Counted from the stretch's first letter, positions 43,617 through 51,388 are shown. The stretch is 64,000 bases of DNA from Microbacterium sulfonylureivorans (GCF_003999995.1 NZ_RJAD01000001.1:992001-1056000); one strand, 5' to 3'. Numbers and translations: made by a program. Notes: generated by a model not told the origin, from the letters alone.

Positions 43617-43670
43617 GGGTCGCGTCTCCGACACCGTGATACGGACGGGCTGGATGCTCCCTGTCGCGTC

Positions 43671-43710
43671 TGAAACGCCGCCTTCCGGTCACTCCGGCCC
43701 CGCCGTTTCA
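43671..43710. terminator. Hairpin between convergent genes
   Basis: TGAAACGCCG (43671-43680) and CGCCGTTTCA (43701-43710) pair over 9 of 10 bases with a 20-base loop. It sits between the esterase gene and the minus-strand DUF559-type gene, overlapping the latter's stop. Confidence 0.6.
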
Positions 43711-44601
43711 CGGGGTCGGGCGGCGCGGAACAGGAGGATGCGAGACGGAGCCCGCCGACGCGCCACGCCGCAGACGCCCTGTCCTCAGCAGGCCGACGAT
43801 CGCCGCGCGCACGTCGCCTGCGTGCCACATGATGTCTTCGGCGATCGGTCGATAGGTTGCGAATCCGCGTGCGGCGGCGGCCTGGTCGCGGCGCCGATCA
43901 CGCCGTTGCTCCTCCCACGAGGAGTGGAACGCGTGGCTGTCGCACTCGATGATGAGCCACCCATCGACGACGAAGTCGACCCGCCCGACACCGTCGATCT
44001 CGACCTGCACCTCGAACGACGCGCCGAGCGACCGCAGGATGAGCCGCACCAGTGTCTCCGGCCCGGACTCTGCACGCTCGTCTATGAGTCGTCGGAGGAC
44101 TCTGTGCCGGACGGGCAGGGATTCGAACAGTGCGTCGAGGTCGTCGGGATGGAGGAGGCCGAGACGGAGCGCAGAGTCGAGCGTCGCCACTGCCGCCCTC
44201 GGCGGCTGGCAGCGGACGGCCTGGACGACGGCGTCGAACACCTCGACAGCCGCCGAATCCGGGTGGGGCCTCCGCCTCAGCCTCCCCCAGTGGCGACGCA
44301 ACCGTCGGTTCGTCTTCAGCGAGCGGGCTCGGTTCTGATGCAGGTGAACGTGGAGAGCGTCGCCTTCCAGGACGAACACACCGAGCCGTGCCAGTTCCGA
44401 GACGCAGGCGAGCCGGCCGCCGGCCGCACACGCGTCTACGAGATCGCGGTGCACGCCCGGTGTGACGTACGCATTGGCGCGCGGCTTGAGCAGACGCCCG
44501 TCGGCGACGGCCTCGGCGAGGGCTCGGTCGGTCCATCCAAGGGCGCGGAGTTCCCTCCGCCGATGGCGAGTAACGGTGGAGGACGACATCGGCAGCAGCA
44601 T
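43708..44601 (-). CDS. AbiEi-like N-terminus with DUF559 (VSR-like) nuclease domain
   Basis: The 297-residue protein begins with a winged-helix-like segment of the AbiEi antitoxin N-terminal type (RRELRALGWTDRALAEAVADGRLLKPRANAYV) and ends with a DUF559 domain: VEIDGVGRVDFVVDGWLIIECDSHAFHSSWEEQRRDRRRDQAAAARGFATYRP. The Asp and Glu-x-Asp residues fit a PD-(D/E)XK nuclease site. Proteins of this kind are common in Microbacteriaceae and have no proven function; no AbiEii toxin gene is near. The start is uncertain (44601, 44589 or 44640), as none has a ribosome site. A tandem repeat lies directly upstream. Confidence 0.75.
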   Translation of the reverse strand: MLLPMSSSTVTRHRRRELRALGWTDRALAEAVADGRLLKPRANAYVTPGVHRDLVDACAAGGRLACVSELARLGVFVLEGDALHVHLHQNRARSLKTNRRLRRHWGRLRRRPHPDSAAVEVFDAVVQAVRCQPPRAAVATLDSALRLGLLHPDDLDALFESLPVRHRVLRRLIDERAESGPETLVRLILRSLGASFEVQVEIDGVGRVDFVVDGWLIIECDSHAFHSSWEEQRRDRRRDQAAAARGFATYRPIAEDIMWHAGDVRAAIVGLLRTGRLRRGASAGSVSHPPVPRRPTP

Positions 44602-44701
44602 GGGTCGACCGTGACGGCTCGTCGAGAGTCGCGGCGGCACCTTCGCGCGGACGGTGGAGAGTCAGGCGTCAGCGGCGCCTGGGGAGACACCGCCCCTCCA
44701 C

Positions 44702-44777
44702 GTGAAAGCGGCGGGACAAACCACGCCATCCCGACTCGCTTGCGGCGGTCATCCGCATAATCTCCCGCACGCTTCAC
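44702..44777. repeat. 76-bp element with imperfect terminal inverted repeats, copy A
   Basis: It begins GTGAAAGCGGCGGGACAAAC and ends TCTCCCGCACGCTTCAC. The ends pair as GTGAA-4N-GCGGGA with TCCCGC-4N-TTCAC. It is the core of the first 185-bp unit. Size and ends resemble a small palindromic repeat or MITE-like element. Confidence 0.6.
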
Positions 44778-44886
44778 GCGGAGCTGCGCGCAAGCGCGCC
44801 ACCCGGCGTCAAGCCGCGGCGACGGCATCGCGCGGACCGTGGAAGTCCAGGCGTCAGCAGCAGCTCATGAGACAGCGCCCATCGCC

Positions 44887-44962
44887 GTGAAGGCGGCGGG
44901 ACAAACCAAGCCATCTCGGTCCGTTCGAGCCAGCTCCCCGCAGAATCTCCCGCGCGTTTCAC
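44887..44962. repeat. 76-bp element with imperfect terminal inverted repeats, copy B
   Basis: It begins GTGAAGGCGGCGGGACAAAC and ends TCTCCCGCGCGTTTCAC, exactly 76 bases, with the same GTGAA-4N-GCGGGA / TCCCGC-4N-TTCAC pairing as copy A. The middle differs at many positions while length and end pairing are kept, which suggests selection or mechanism acting on the ends. Confidence 0.6.
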
Positions 44963-45085
44963 ACGGAGCCGTGCGACCGCGCCGCCCGGGCGCCGGGCGC
45001 GGCAGCGGCACGCCACGGCAGGGCCGTCCACCGCCACCCCACCCCGCCACCCGGCCGCTCGCTTGCTCGGGCGACCCAGGCGTGC

Positions 45086-46072
45086 CTAGCCGAGCGAGCC
45101 GACGACCTCGCGCTCGAAGAGCTGCACGCCCGAGCGGTCGTACGCAGCCTCGGGGAAGTAGTGGATCGCGTAGCCCAGGCCGTGGCGCTCGCGCTCGGCG
45201 AGGCGCTCGGCGACCTGCTCGACCGATCCGAATGCGGGAGAGGTGAGGTACTCCTGCTCCATGGCGTCGGCGCGCTCCTGGCCGACGAAGGGCAGCACGC
45301 GCGCCTTGACGGCCGCGAGGCGATCGGATGCCTCGGCCTCGGTCTCGCCGACGATGGTGTTGAAGTTGCCCGACCTGGTGATCGTCGCGAAGTCCCTGCC
45401 GAGGGCGTCGCAGTGCCCTCGGAGGATCGCGCTCTTGCGGTCCCACACCTCGAGCGAGCCGTTGAAGTTCGTGTATGCGGCGTACTGCGCGGCGATCTTC
45501 AGCGTGACCTTCTCGCCGCCGCCGGCGATCCACAGCGGGATGCCGCCCTCCTGCAGCGGCTGCGGCCGGACGATCGCGCCGTCGACCTGGTAGTGCTTCC
45601 CGTGGAGGGTCGCCGTGCCGGTCGTCCAGGCCTGGGTCATGATCTCGACGCCTTCGCGGAGCATCCCGAGTCGGTCGCGCACCTCGGGGAATCCGTAGCC
45701 GTAGGCACGCCACTCGTGCTCGTACCATCCGCCGCCGATGCCCATCTCGGTGCGACCGCCCGAGACGGCGTCGACGGTCGCGGCGACCTTGGCGAGGTAC
45801 GCGGGGTTGCGGTAGGCCATGCAGGTGCACATCTGCCCGAGGCGGATCCGACCGGTGGATGCCGCGAACGCGGCCATCAGCGTCCAGGCCTCGTGGGTCG
45901 CCTCCTCGGAGGCCACCGGGGTGGTGTGGAAGTGGTCGTAGACCCACAGCGACTCCCACGGGCCTTCGTCGGCGAGCTGGGCGAGCGTGGCCATGACGCG
46001 CCACTGGTCGGCGGGCTCGATGCCGACGAGGTCGAATCGCCAGCCCTGGGGGATGAAGGTTCCGAAGCGCAT
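45086..46072 (-). CDS. LLM-class F420-dependent oxidoreductase
   Basis: This 328-residue luciferase-like monooxygenase-fold protein starts MRFGTFIPQGWRFD and has DHFHTTPVASEEATHEAWTLMAAFAASTGRIRLGQMCTCMAYRNPAYLAKVAATVDAVSGGR, VEIMTQAW and IPLWIAGGGEKVTLKIAAQYA, typical of F420-using actinobacterial members (FMN is possible). It would catalyse hydride transfer on an unknown substrate. It lies 9 bases after the methyltransferase gene in the same direction, so the two may share a transcript, probably without functional link. Confidence 0.9.
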   Translation of the reverse strand: MRFGTFIPQGWRFDLVGIEPADQWRVMATLAQLADEGPWESLWVYDHFHTTPVASEEATHEAWTLMAAFAASTGRIRLGQMCTCMAYRNPAYLAKVAATVDAVSGGRTEMGIGGGWYEHEWRAYGYGFPEVRDRLGMLREGVEIMTQAWTTGTATLHGKHYQVDGAIVRPQPLQEGGIPLWIAGGGEKVTLKIAAQYAAYTNFNGSLEVWDRKSAILRGHCDALGRDFATITRSGNFNTIVGETEAEASDRLAAVKARVLPFVGQERADAMEQEYLTSPAFGSVEQVAERLAERERHGLGYAIHYFPEAAYDRSGVQLFEREVVGSLG

Positions 46073-46081
46073 CGCCCCAGC

Positions 46082-46978
46082 CTACGAGGGCGACGGGCCG
46101 TCGTGGCCGATGACGCGGGCATGCGGCATCCGCTCTCGCATGACCGCGATCGCGGCGGGGTTGTCGTCGACGAGCACCGCGTCGCGTCCGAGCGCCGATG
46201 CGACGGCTCCGGTCGTGCCGCTGCCGGCGAAGAAGTCGAGGACGCGGTCGCCGGGGCGACTCGACGCCTGCACGATGCGTCGCAGGATCCCTTCGGGCTT
46301 CTGCGTCGGGTATCCGGTCTTCTCCCGGCCGGTCGTCGGCACGATGGTGTGCCACCACACATCGGTGGGCAGCTTGCCGCGGGCCGCCTTCTCGGGAGTG
46401 ACCAGACCCGGCGCCATGTATGGCTCGCGGTCGACGGCCTCGGAGTCGAACCAGTACCGATCCGGGTCCTTGACGTAGACGAGGATCGTGTCGTGCTTCG
46501 TCGGCCAGCGCTTGCGTGTCTTGGCGCCGTAGTCGTAGGCCCAGATCAGCTCGTTGAGGAACCGGTCGCGGCCGACGAGCGCGTCGAGGAGCACCTTGGC
46601 GTAGTGCGCCTCGCGGTAGTCGAGGTGCAGGTAGAGCGTGCCGTCGTCGGCGAGCAGCCGCCACGCCTCGACGAGGCGAGGCTCGAGGAAGCCCCAGTAG
46701 TCGTCGAACCGGTCGCCGTACGCCCGGAGGTCGCCGCGCAGTCGCTCGTACTCGCGGCCGTGGAACCCCTTGCGGACGACCGCGTCGACGGCCCGATCTT
46801 CACCGGGCGTGCGAGCGGTCTCTAGCGCCCGTTCCTGGGTGCGCCCGGTGTTGAACGGCGGGTCGAGGTAGATGAGGGTGAACGACGCGTCGGCGAATCC
46901 GCGGAGCACCGCGAGGTTGTCCCCTTTGTGGATCTCGACGGAACCGGATGCCGCGCCCTCGGCAGGGGGAGGGTTCAC
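46082..46978 (-). CDS. Orphan beta-class N4/N6 DNA methyltransferase
   Basis: This 298-residue protein has motif IV LIYLDPPFNTGRTQ near residue 38 and motif I VLDFFAGSGTTGAVASAL near residue 250, the order of beta-class adenine-N6 or cytosine-N4 methyltransferases. Between them TQKPEGILRRIVQASS is motif X-like. No restriction endonuclease or specificity subunit is adjacent, so it is probably a solitary, regulatory methyltransferase. The GTG at 46978 is the start. Target sequence is unknown. It lies 28 bases after the lplA-like gene. Confidence 0.9.
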   Translation of the reverse strand: MNPPPAEGAASGSVEIHKGDNLAVLRGFADASFTLIYLDPPFNTGRTQERALETARTPGEDRAVDAVVRKGFHGREYERLRGDLRAYGDRFDDYWGFLEPRLVEAWRLLADDGTLYLHLDYREAHYAKVLLDALVGRDRFLNELIWAYDYGAKTRKRWPTKHDTILVYVKDPDRYWFDSEAVDREPYMAPGLVTPEKAARGKLPTDVWWHTIVPTTGREKTGYPTQKPEGILRRIVQASSRPGDRVLDFFAGSGTTGAVASALGRDAVLVDDNPAAIAVMRERMPHARVIGHDGPSPS

Positions 46979-47006
46979 CGTCGGCCGGTCTTCACGGGAA
47001 CGCGCG

Positions 47007-48056
47007 TCACGGCACTCGGCGCAGCCATGCGTCGGTGGCGAACTTCGACTCGACGAGCGCCTCGGCTTCGGCGTATTCCTCTTCGGTGATATGCCCCGGC
47101 ACGGCGCCGTACAGCTTCGCGAACGTCTCCTTGAACCGGTCGATGACGGCTTCGCGCGGCAGTCCGGTCTGACGTCGCAGCGGGTCGACGCGCTTGGCGG
47201 CCGACGTCGTGCCCTTGTCGCTGAGCTTCTCGCGACCGATGCGAAGCACCTCGGTCATCATCTGGCCGTCCATGTCGTAGCTGAGGGTCGCGTGGTGCAG
47301 CACCCCGCCGTTCGCGAGCCGCTTCTGCGCGGCTCCGCCGATCTTGCCCTGGGGCGACGCGATGTCGTTGAGGGGCTGGTAGGTCGCCTCGATCCCGAGC
47401 GAGCGCAGCGCCTGCAGCACCCAGTCGTCGAGGAACGCGTAGGAGTCGGCGAAGGTGAGACCCGCGACGAGGGATGCCGGCACGTACAGCGAGTACGTCA
47501 CGATCGAGTTCGCGGCCATGAGCATCGCTCCTCCGCCCGAGATGCGTCGCACGACGTCGAACCCGTGCCGGGCGGCGCCGTCCGGATCGACCTCGTTGCG
47601 CAGTGACTGGAAGGAGCCGATCACCACGGCGGACTCGTTCCACTCCCAGAGCCGCAGCGTCGGCCGGCGCCGGCCGTCTCCGACCCTCCCCGTGAGGACC
47701 TCGTCGAGCGCGAGGTTCATGCGCGGCGAGACCGGCTTCTCGTGGACGATCTCCCAGTCGAAGTCGCGCCAGCCGGGTGCGGTGACGAGGGCGCGCCGGA
47801 CCGCCGTGCCGACGGCCTCCGGCGTGAAGCCGAGCAGCTGTGCGCCGTCGGGCAGCGCGGAGCGCACGGCCGTCGCGATGGCCGTCACGTCGGCCTCGAT
47901 CGGCAGGCCGTTCACGGCTGCGTCGATGTCGTCGAGCGCCGAGTCGGGCTCGAGGAAGAAGTCGCCCGCGAGGTGGAAGTCCGCGATGCGGCCGTCGCGC
48001 TCCTCGAGGTCGACGACGACCAGCTTTCCTCCGGGCACCTTGTATTCGCCGTGCAT
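47007..48056 (-). CDS. Lipoate-protein ligase A-like protein with N-terminal accessory domain
   Basis: This 349-residue protein has an N-terminal 90-residue domain (MHGEYKVPGGKLVVVDLEE...) that resembles the small C-terminal domain of LplA, followed by a biotin/lipoate ligase domain with NLALDEVLTG, VVIGSFQSLRNEVD, VVRRISGGGAMLM and GKIGGAAQKRLANG, whose Lys binds the acyl-adenylate. The order is thus permuted relative to E. coli LplA. It should attach lipoate to 2-oxoacid dehydrogenase or GcvH proteins. It starts at the first ATG and heads a possible three-gene run. Confidence 0.88.
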   Translation of the reverse strand: MHGEYKVPGGKLVVVDLEERDGRIADFHLAGDFFLEPDSALDDIDAAVNGLPIEADVTAIATAVRSALPDGAQLLGFTPEAVGTAVRRALVTAPGWRDFDWEIVHEKPVSPRMNLALDEVLTGRVGDGRRRPTLRLWEWNESAVVIGSFQSLRNEVDPDGAARHGFDVVRRISGGGAMLMAANSIVTYSLYVPASLVAGLTFADSYAFLDDWVLQALRSLGIEATYQPLNDIASPQGKIGGAAQKRLANGGVLHHATLSYDMDGQMMTEVLRIGREKLSDKGTTSAAKRVDPLRRQTGLPREAVIDRFKETFAKLYGAVPGHITEEEYAEAEALVESKFATDAWLRRVP

Positions 48057-48110
48057 GTGTTCAGCCTATTGCCGCGGCGCCGCAAGCCGTCCGGGACGAA
48101 GGTGCGGACG

Positions 48111-48145
48111 CGGCGGCGCCGAGAGGAAGCATCCCGGCGCCGCCG
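48111..48145 (-). terminator. Terminator hairpin after the GH6 gene
   Basis: CGGCGGCGCCG (48111-48121) pairs perfectly with CGGCGCCGCCG (48135-48145), 8 bases past the cellulase stop on the minus strand and before the lplA-like gene. Confidence 0.8.
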
Positions 48146-48152
48146 CCGCCCG

Positions 48153-49760
48153 TCAGGAGGTGCAGGCCCTCCCGTTGAGGTGGAACTGCCAGGGTTCGAC
48201 GGCCGCTCCTGTGCCGGTGAGGACGAGCGCGGCGGTCTTGCCCGGGCGGAGCGCGGGGTGGACGCGCGGAGCCGTCACGGTGACGTCGGCGCCGTCCTGA
48301 ACCGCCGAGCCGCCGACGACCTTGACGACCTTCTGGTTCGAGTCGAACGTCCACGACAGGGTCCACGGGGCCAGGGTGGTCGTGCCGTCGTTGCGCACGG
48401 TCAGCGCGGCGACGAAGCCCTTGCCGATCTTCTTGCCGACGACCTTCACGTGGCAGTCGAGAGGGGCGATCGGGGGGTTCGCGAGGACGATCAGCTCGCG
48501 CGCCTGCTCGACGAACCACTGTCCGGCCGCGGGATCCTCGATACCCCGCTCGGGGTCGAGCGGACCTGCCGTGCCTCGGTAGCACTTGCCGTCGGACTCG
48601 CCGGGGACCTTGATCCACAGGTACGCGTCGACGAGCGCAGCGCCGGTCTCGGTGGAAGGACGCAGCCCCAGTCCGCGGTCCGGCGGGTTGCACCAGTCCT
48701 CGTGCGCCGAGTAGACGCCGTCCGGGTAGTCCCAGGGCCCGAGCCCGTTGCGGCTCGTGTCGATCACGAAGCGCGTGGTCGGCTCGACGGCGCCCAGGAT
48801 CGAGGCGTACCTCGAATCGACCCCGTCGGTGTTCAGCGCGAGGTCGGCATTGCCGGGGCTCCACTCGCCGTACTGCGACATCGCCGTGCCGTTCCAATCC
48901 GTCGCCGGACCTCCGTTCCAGTACTGGTTGCCGCACGCGCCGAAGCCTCCCGGGGCGACCTCGGTGACGTACGCGATGCACGACGAGACCCACGTGCCGA
49001 AGTACGTCGAGTTCGTCGTGAACTGGTAGTTCGAGGCGTTGAGGAAGAAGCCGTCGGCGCGCTGCACGCCGCCCTTGAGGAGCCTGTCGGAGATCTCGCC
49101 GACATTGAGCCAGCTCGCGCCGGTTCCGTCCAGATACACCGAGGTGGTCGCCAGCGCACCGAGCGCGTCGACCGCATAGTTCAGCTGCGTGTAGCGGTCG
49201 CTCGCGGCAGTCGCCGCCGGCACCTCCGCGGGCTGGCACCATTCGAGGTTGCCGTCGAGGGTGGTGTAGTGCGGGATGATCCCGAGACCGTCCGGCTCGA
49301 GGATGACGGTGGCGGCACGGTCGCCGATGCCCGCCGCAAACCCGTCGATCCACGCCTGGTACGCCGCGGTGTCCAGGGCCCCGCCGGCCGAGTACTGGGC
49401 GCAGTCGCGGAACGGGAGGTTGTAGGCGACGAGCACCGGCATCTCACCGCGGGCGTCGGCGGCGCTGACCACGGCGTCGACGGCCGCCTCGACCTCATCG
49501 GGCGTGCCCTCGGTGAACCAGTCGGCGGAGGGAATGGAGCCGAGCAGCTGGGCATCGGCGCGGGCCTGGCCACTGAGCGACTGCGCCGCTTCGAGGGTCG
49601 TGCTCCACGGGTTCAGATAGAGGTCCGAGCCGGCGAGGCCGTCGTCCGCGGCGCTCGCAGGCATAGCCGCCAGCGGCACGGCCAGCCCTGCGGCGAGGGC
49701 CGCGACCGCGCCGAGCGCGACGACCCGCCGTCGGGACGAATGGGGGGATGAGTGGGACAT
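48153..49760 (-). CDS. Secreted GH6 cellulase with C-terminal CBM2-like domain
   Basis: This 535-residue protein has a signal peptide (RRR, hydrophobic core, cleavage near MPASAA-DDG). The GH6 domain (about 40-430) contains VLVAYNLPFRDCAQYSAGG, VILEPDGLGIIPHY (catalytic Asp region), SVYLDGTGASWL, NASNYQFT, FVIDTSRNGLGPW and VDAYLWIKVPGESDG. A short linker leads to a CBM2-like domain (CHVKVVGKKIGKGFVAALTVRNDGTTTLAPWTLSWTF). It cuts cellulose outside the cell as endoglucanase or cellobiohydrolase. GAGGAG lies 8 bases before the ATG. Upstream is a perfect CebR-type palindrome. Confidence 0.95.
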   Translation of the reverse strand: MSHSSPHSSRRRVVALGAVAALAAGLAVPLAAMPASAADDGLAGSDLYLNPWSTTLEAAQSLSGQARADAQLLGSIPSADWFTEGTPDEVEAAVDAVVSAADARGEMPVLVAYNLPFRDCAQYSAGGALDTAAYQAWIDGFAAGIGDRAATVILEPDGLGIIPHYTTLDGNLEWCQPAEVPAATAASDRYTQLNYAVDALGALATTSVYLDGTGASWLNVGEISDRLLKGGVQRADGFFLNASNYQFTTNSTYFGTWVSSCIAYVTEVAPGGFGACGNQYWNGGPATDWNGTAMSQYGEWSPGNADLALNTDGVDSRYASILGAVEPTTRFVIDTSRNGLGPWDYPDGVYSAHEDWCNPPDRGLGLRPSTETGAALVDAYLWIKVPGESDGKCYRGTAGPLDPERGIEDPAAGQWFVEQARELIVLANPPIAPLDCHVKVVGKKIGKGFVAALTVRNDGTTTLAPWTLSWTFDSNQKVVKVVGGSAVQDGADVTVTAPRVHPALRPGKTAALVLTGTGAAVEPWQFHLNGRACTS

Positions 49761-49818
49761 AAGGGGTTCTCCTCGGGTCTTCGTCGACCGGTACCCGCGA
49801 CATCGTTGCCGGGGCCGA

Positions 49819-49844
49819 CCGTCGTGGGAGCGCTCCCACGACGG
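49819..49844 (-). promoter_or_regulatory. Perfect 26-bp palindrome, CebR-type operator of the cellulase gene
   Basis: CCGTCGTGGGAGC / GCTCCCACGACGG is palindromic over all 26 bases and contains TGGGAGCGCTCCCA, the known CebR consensus of Streptomyces and Thermobifida cellulase genes. It lies 59 bases upstream of the cellulase ATG. Confidence 0.92.
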
Positions 49845-49855
49845 TCACTGGTGTC

Positions 49856-49885
49856 AGGATGTCGCACCGAGCATTGGAACGTCAA
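49856..49885 (-). promoter_or_regulatory. Promoter of the GH6 cellulase gene
   Basis: On the minus strand TTGACG (49885-49880) and CATCCT (49861-49856) are 18 bases apart. The expected transcription start near 49849 lies directly before the CebR palindrome, so repressor binding would block initiation or early elongation. Confidence 0.55.
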
Positions 49886-49976
49886 CGGGGGGCGCGGCAT
49901 CCGCCCCTCAGCCGGACGGGAGAGCCGGCCGGTCCGCCTGGGCGCTCAGCCGCCGATGCGTCGGCGCAAGCCGGCT

Positions 49977-50828
49977 TCAGTCACGCGCCGGAAACCGCTG
50001 ATCCAACCAGGCGAGCAGGTCGCCCCGCACATCCTGCTGTGTGACGTCGTTGAAGATCTCGTGCCGCGCACCTGGGTACACCAGCGTCGTCACGTCGGTG
50101 AGGCCCGATCGGGTGCGGTAGGCGTCGGCGAGCTTGTGCACGCTGACGGGGCCGCCGACGGTGTCGTCGCGTCCCACCATGAGCAGGACCGGGATGTCGA
50201 AGCCGAGGTTCCTGCGCGGCTTGCCCACCAGGCGCACCGTGTCGATCGGGCCGAAGAGCTTCGCGAGCGGCTCCGAGGTCGTGAGCGGATCGTCGAGGAA
50301 TGCGCGGCCCACATCGGGGTCCGACGCGAGCCACTCCATTCCATTCGCGTCGGGGCCCTTCCACGGGGCGTTGAGGTCGCCCGAATTGAGGGAGCCTGGC
50401 CAGCGCAGCGCGCTCCCGCTGAGCACGACGGCGTCGTACGCCTCGGGGTGATCGTTCACGAGGATCTGCGTGAGGAACGAGCCCCACGAGTGTCCGAGGA
50501 TCACGAGCGGCAGGCCGGGGTTCTCGTCGCGGATGAGCTCGGTGAACTGCCAGACCGCGGCCACCGCTGCCCGATGCCCGCCCGGGCCGAGGCGTCCGAG
50601 CCTCGAGGCGTCCCCGTCGTGGTGGCCCATCCCGGTGCGGCCGTGACCACGGCGGTCGTCGGCGTAGACCGTGTAGCCGTCGGCGGTGAGCGCGTCGATC
50701 AGTGCCGCGTAGCGGCCGGCGTGCTCTCCGACGCCGTGCAGCAGCTGGACGACCGCCCGAGGCCCGGTCTTCGCGGGATGGACGTCGTAGAAGATCGCGA
50801 TGCCGTGCGCATCGATGAACTCGGGCAT
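49977..50828 (-). CDS. Alpha/beta hydrolase, monoacylglycerol-lipase-like
   Basis: This 283-residue serine hydrolase has VVQLLHGVGEHAGRYAALIDAL, YADDRRGHGRTG, the nucleophile motif VILGHSWGSFL, Asp in LLMVGRDDTVGGP and His in YPGARHEIFND. The pattern matches lysophospholipase/monoacylglycerol lipases. The start at 50828 is chosen because TAGACT (50841-50836) lies 7 bases ahead, a leaderless promoter; an upstream in-frame ATG at 50849 lies before that -10. It is divergent from the MarR gene. Confidence 0.88.
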   Translation of the reverse strand: MPEFIDAHGIAIFYDVHPAKTGPRAVVQLLHGVGEHAGRYAALIDALTADGYTVYADDRRGHGRTGMGHHDGDASRLGRLGPGGHRAAVAAVWQFTELIRDENPGLPLVILGHSWGSFLTQILVNDHPEAYDAVVLSGSALRWPGSLNSGDLNAPWKGPDANGMEWLASDPDVGRAFLDDPLTTSEPLAKLFGPIDTVRLVGKPRRNLGFDIPVLLMVGRDDTVGGPVSVHKLADAYRTRSGLTDVTTLVYPGARHEIFNDVTQQDVRGDLLAWLDQRFPARD

Positions 50829-50850
50829 GCGCAGAAGTCTAGGCGTCACG

Positions 50851-50879
50851 GGATGCCGCGACCCGGCTCCGCGGCATCC
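50851..50879. other. Hairpin between divergent hydrolase and MarR genes
   Basis: GGATGCCGCG (50851-50860) pairs with CGCGGCATCC (50870-50879), loop 9 bases. It has the form of the local terminators but lies between divergent promoters, where it could only stop upstream-directed transcripts. Confidence 0.55.
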
Positions 50880-50889
50880 GGGAATTCCT

Positions 50890-50915
50890 TTAGCAAGACT
50901 AATGAGCTATGCTAA
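50890..50915 (+). promoter_or_regulatory. MarR operator over the -10
   Basis: TTAGCA (50890-50895) and TGCTAA (50910-50915) form an inverted repeat with a 14-base spacer, in a notably AT-rich patch. TATGCT (50908-50913), the likely -10 of the MarR gene, lies within the right arm. This fits autorepression. Confidence 0.65.
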
Positions 50916-50923
50916 CTAATCGG

Positions 50924-51388
50924 ATGAGCAGCGATACGAAACCCACGACGACATCGGCAGACCACCTCGACGACCTTTCCGAGGCGGCGTCGCAGCTGCG
51001 CATCTCGACCTTCCGCCTCGCACGACGCATGCGCACGCAGCGCGCGGTCGACTCGATGAGCGACGGGCAGTTCGCCGTCCTCGCGGCGCTGTGGGTGCAC
51101 GGCTCGCACACGCTCGGCGAACTCGCCGACCGCGAGCGGGTATCGGCTCCGTCGATGAACCGCACCGTCAACTGCCTCCAGGATTCGGGGTACGTGAGCC
51201 GCGCCGCGGATGAGACGGACGGCCGCAAGGTGCAGATCTCACTCACCGACGAGGGCCGCGCGGTGGTCGACGAGACCGCGCGACGCCGCGATGCCTGGGT
51301 CGAGGCGGCACTCGCCGACCTCACCGACGACGAGCGCGCGACGCTCGCGAAAGCGGCCGACCTCATGCAGCGGATGGTCGCCCGATGA
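50924..51388 (+). CDS. MarR-family regulator
   Basis: This 154-residue winged-helix protein has MSDGQFAVLAALWVHGSHTLGELADRERVSAPSMNRTVNCLQDSGYVSRAADETDGRKVQISLTDEGRAVV, the MarR DNA-binding core with the Asp/Arg wing. It starts at the ATG at 50924 rather than the ATG at 50909, which lies in the -10. It precedes and overlaps an MFS efflux-type gene by 4 bases, so it probably controls that pump and itself through the repeat at 50890-50915. The inducer is unknown. Confidence 0.92.
   Translation: MSSDTKPTTTSADHLDDLSEAASQLRISTFRLARRMRTQRAVDSMSDGQFAVLAALWVHGSHTLGELADRERVSAPSMNRTVNCLQDSGYVSRAADETDGRKVQISLTDEGRAVVDETARRRDAWVEAALADLTDDERATLAKAADLMQRMVAR

Larger units (their letters stand above)
44629..45025. 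repeat. Two-unit 185-bp tandem repeat upstream of the DUF559-type gene
   Basis: Segment 44654-44838 is followed by a diverged second copy 44839 to about 45025. Matching landmarks recur 185 bases apart: AGGCGTCAGC, GAGACA, GCGGCGGGACAAACCA, AATCTCCCGC, and the GC-rich tail. A partial third boundary (44629-44659) resembles 44814-44844. This 484-base stretch (44602-45085) holds no gene I can support, although both copies give similar short minus-strand frames (LRVKRAGD, MAWFVPP). Confidence 0.75.

Noticed and set aside
44436..45037. Two overlapping minus-strand frames with similar peptides (LRVKRAGD, MAWFVPP)
   Set aside because: Similarity comes from the underlying 185-bp DNA repeat; both lack ribosome sites, and the conserved end-pairing of the 76-bp elements points to a DNA or RNA structure rather than protein coding.
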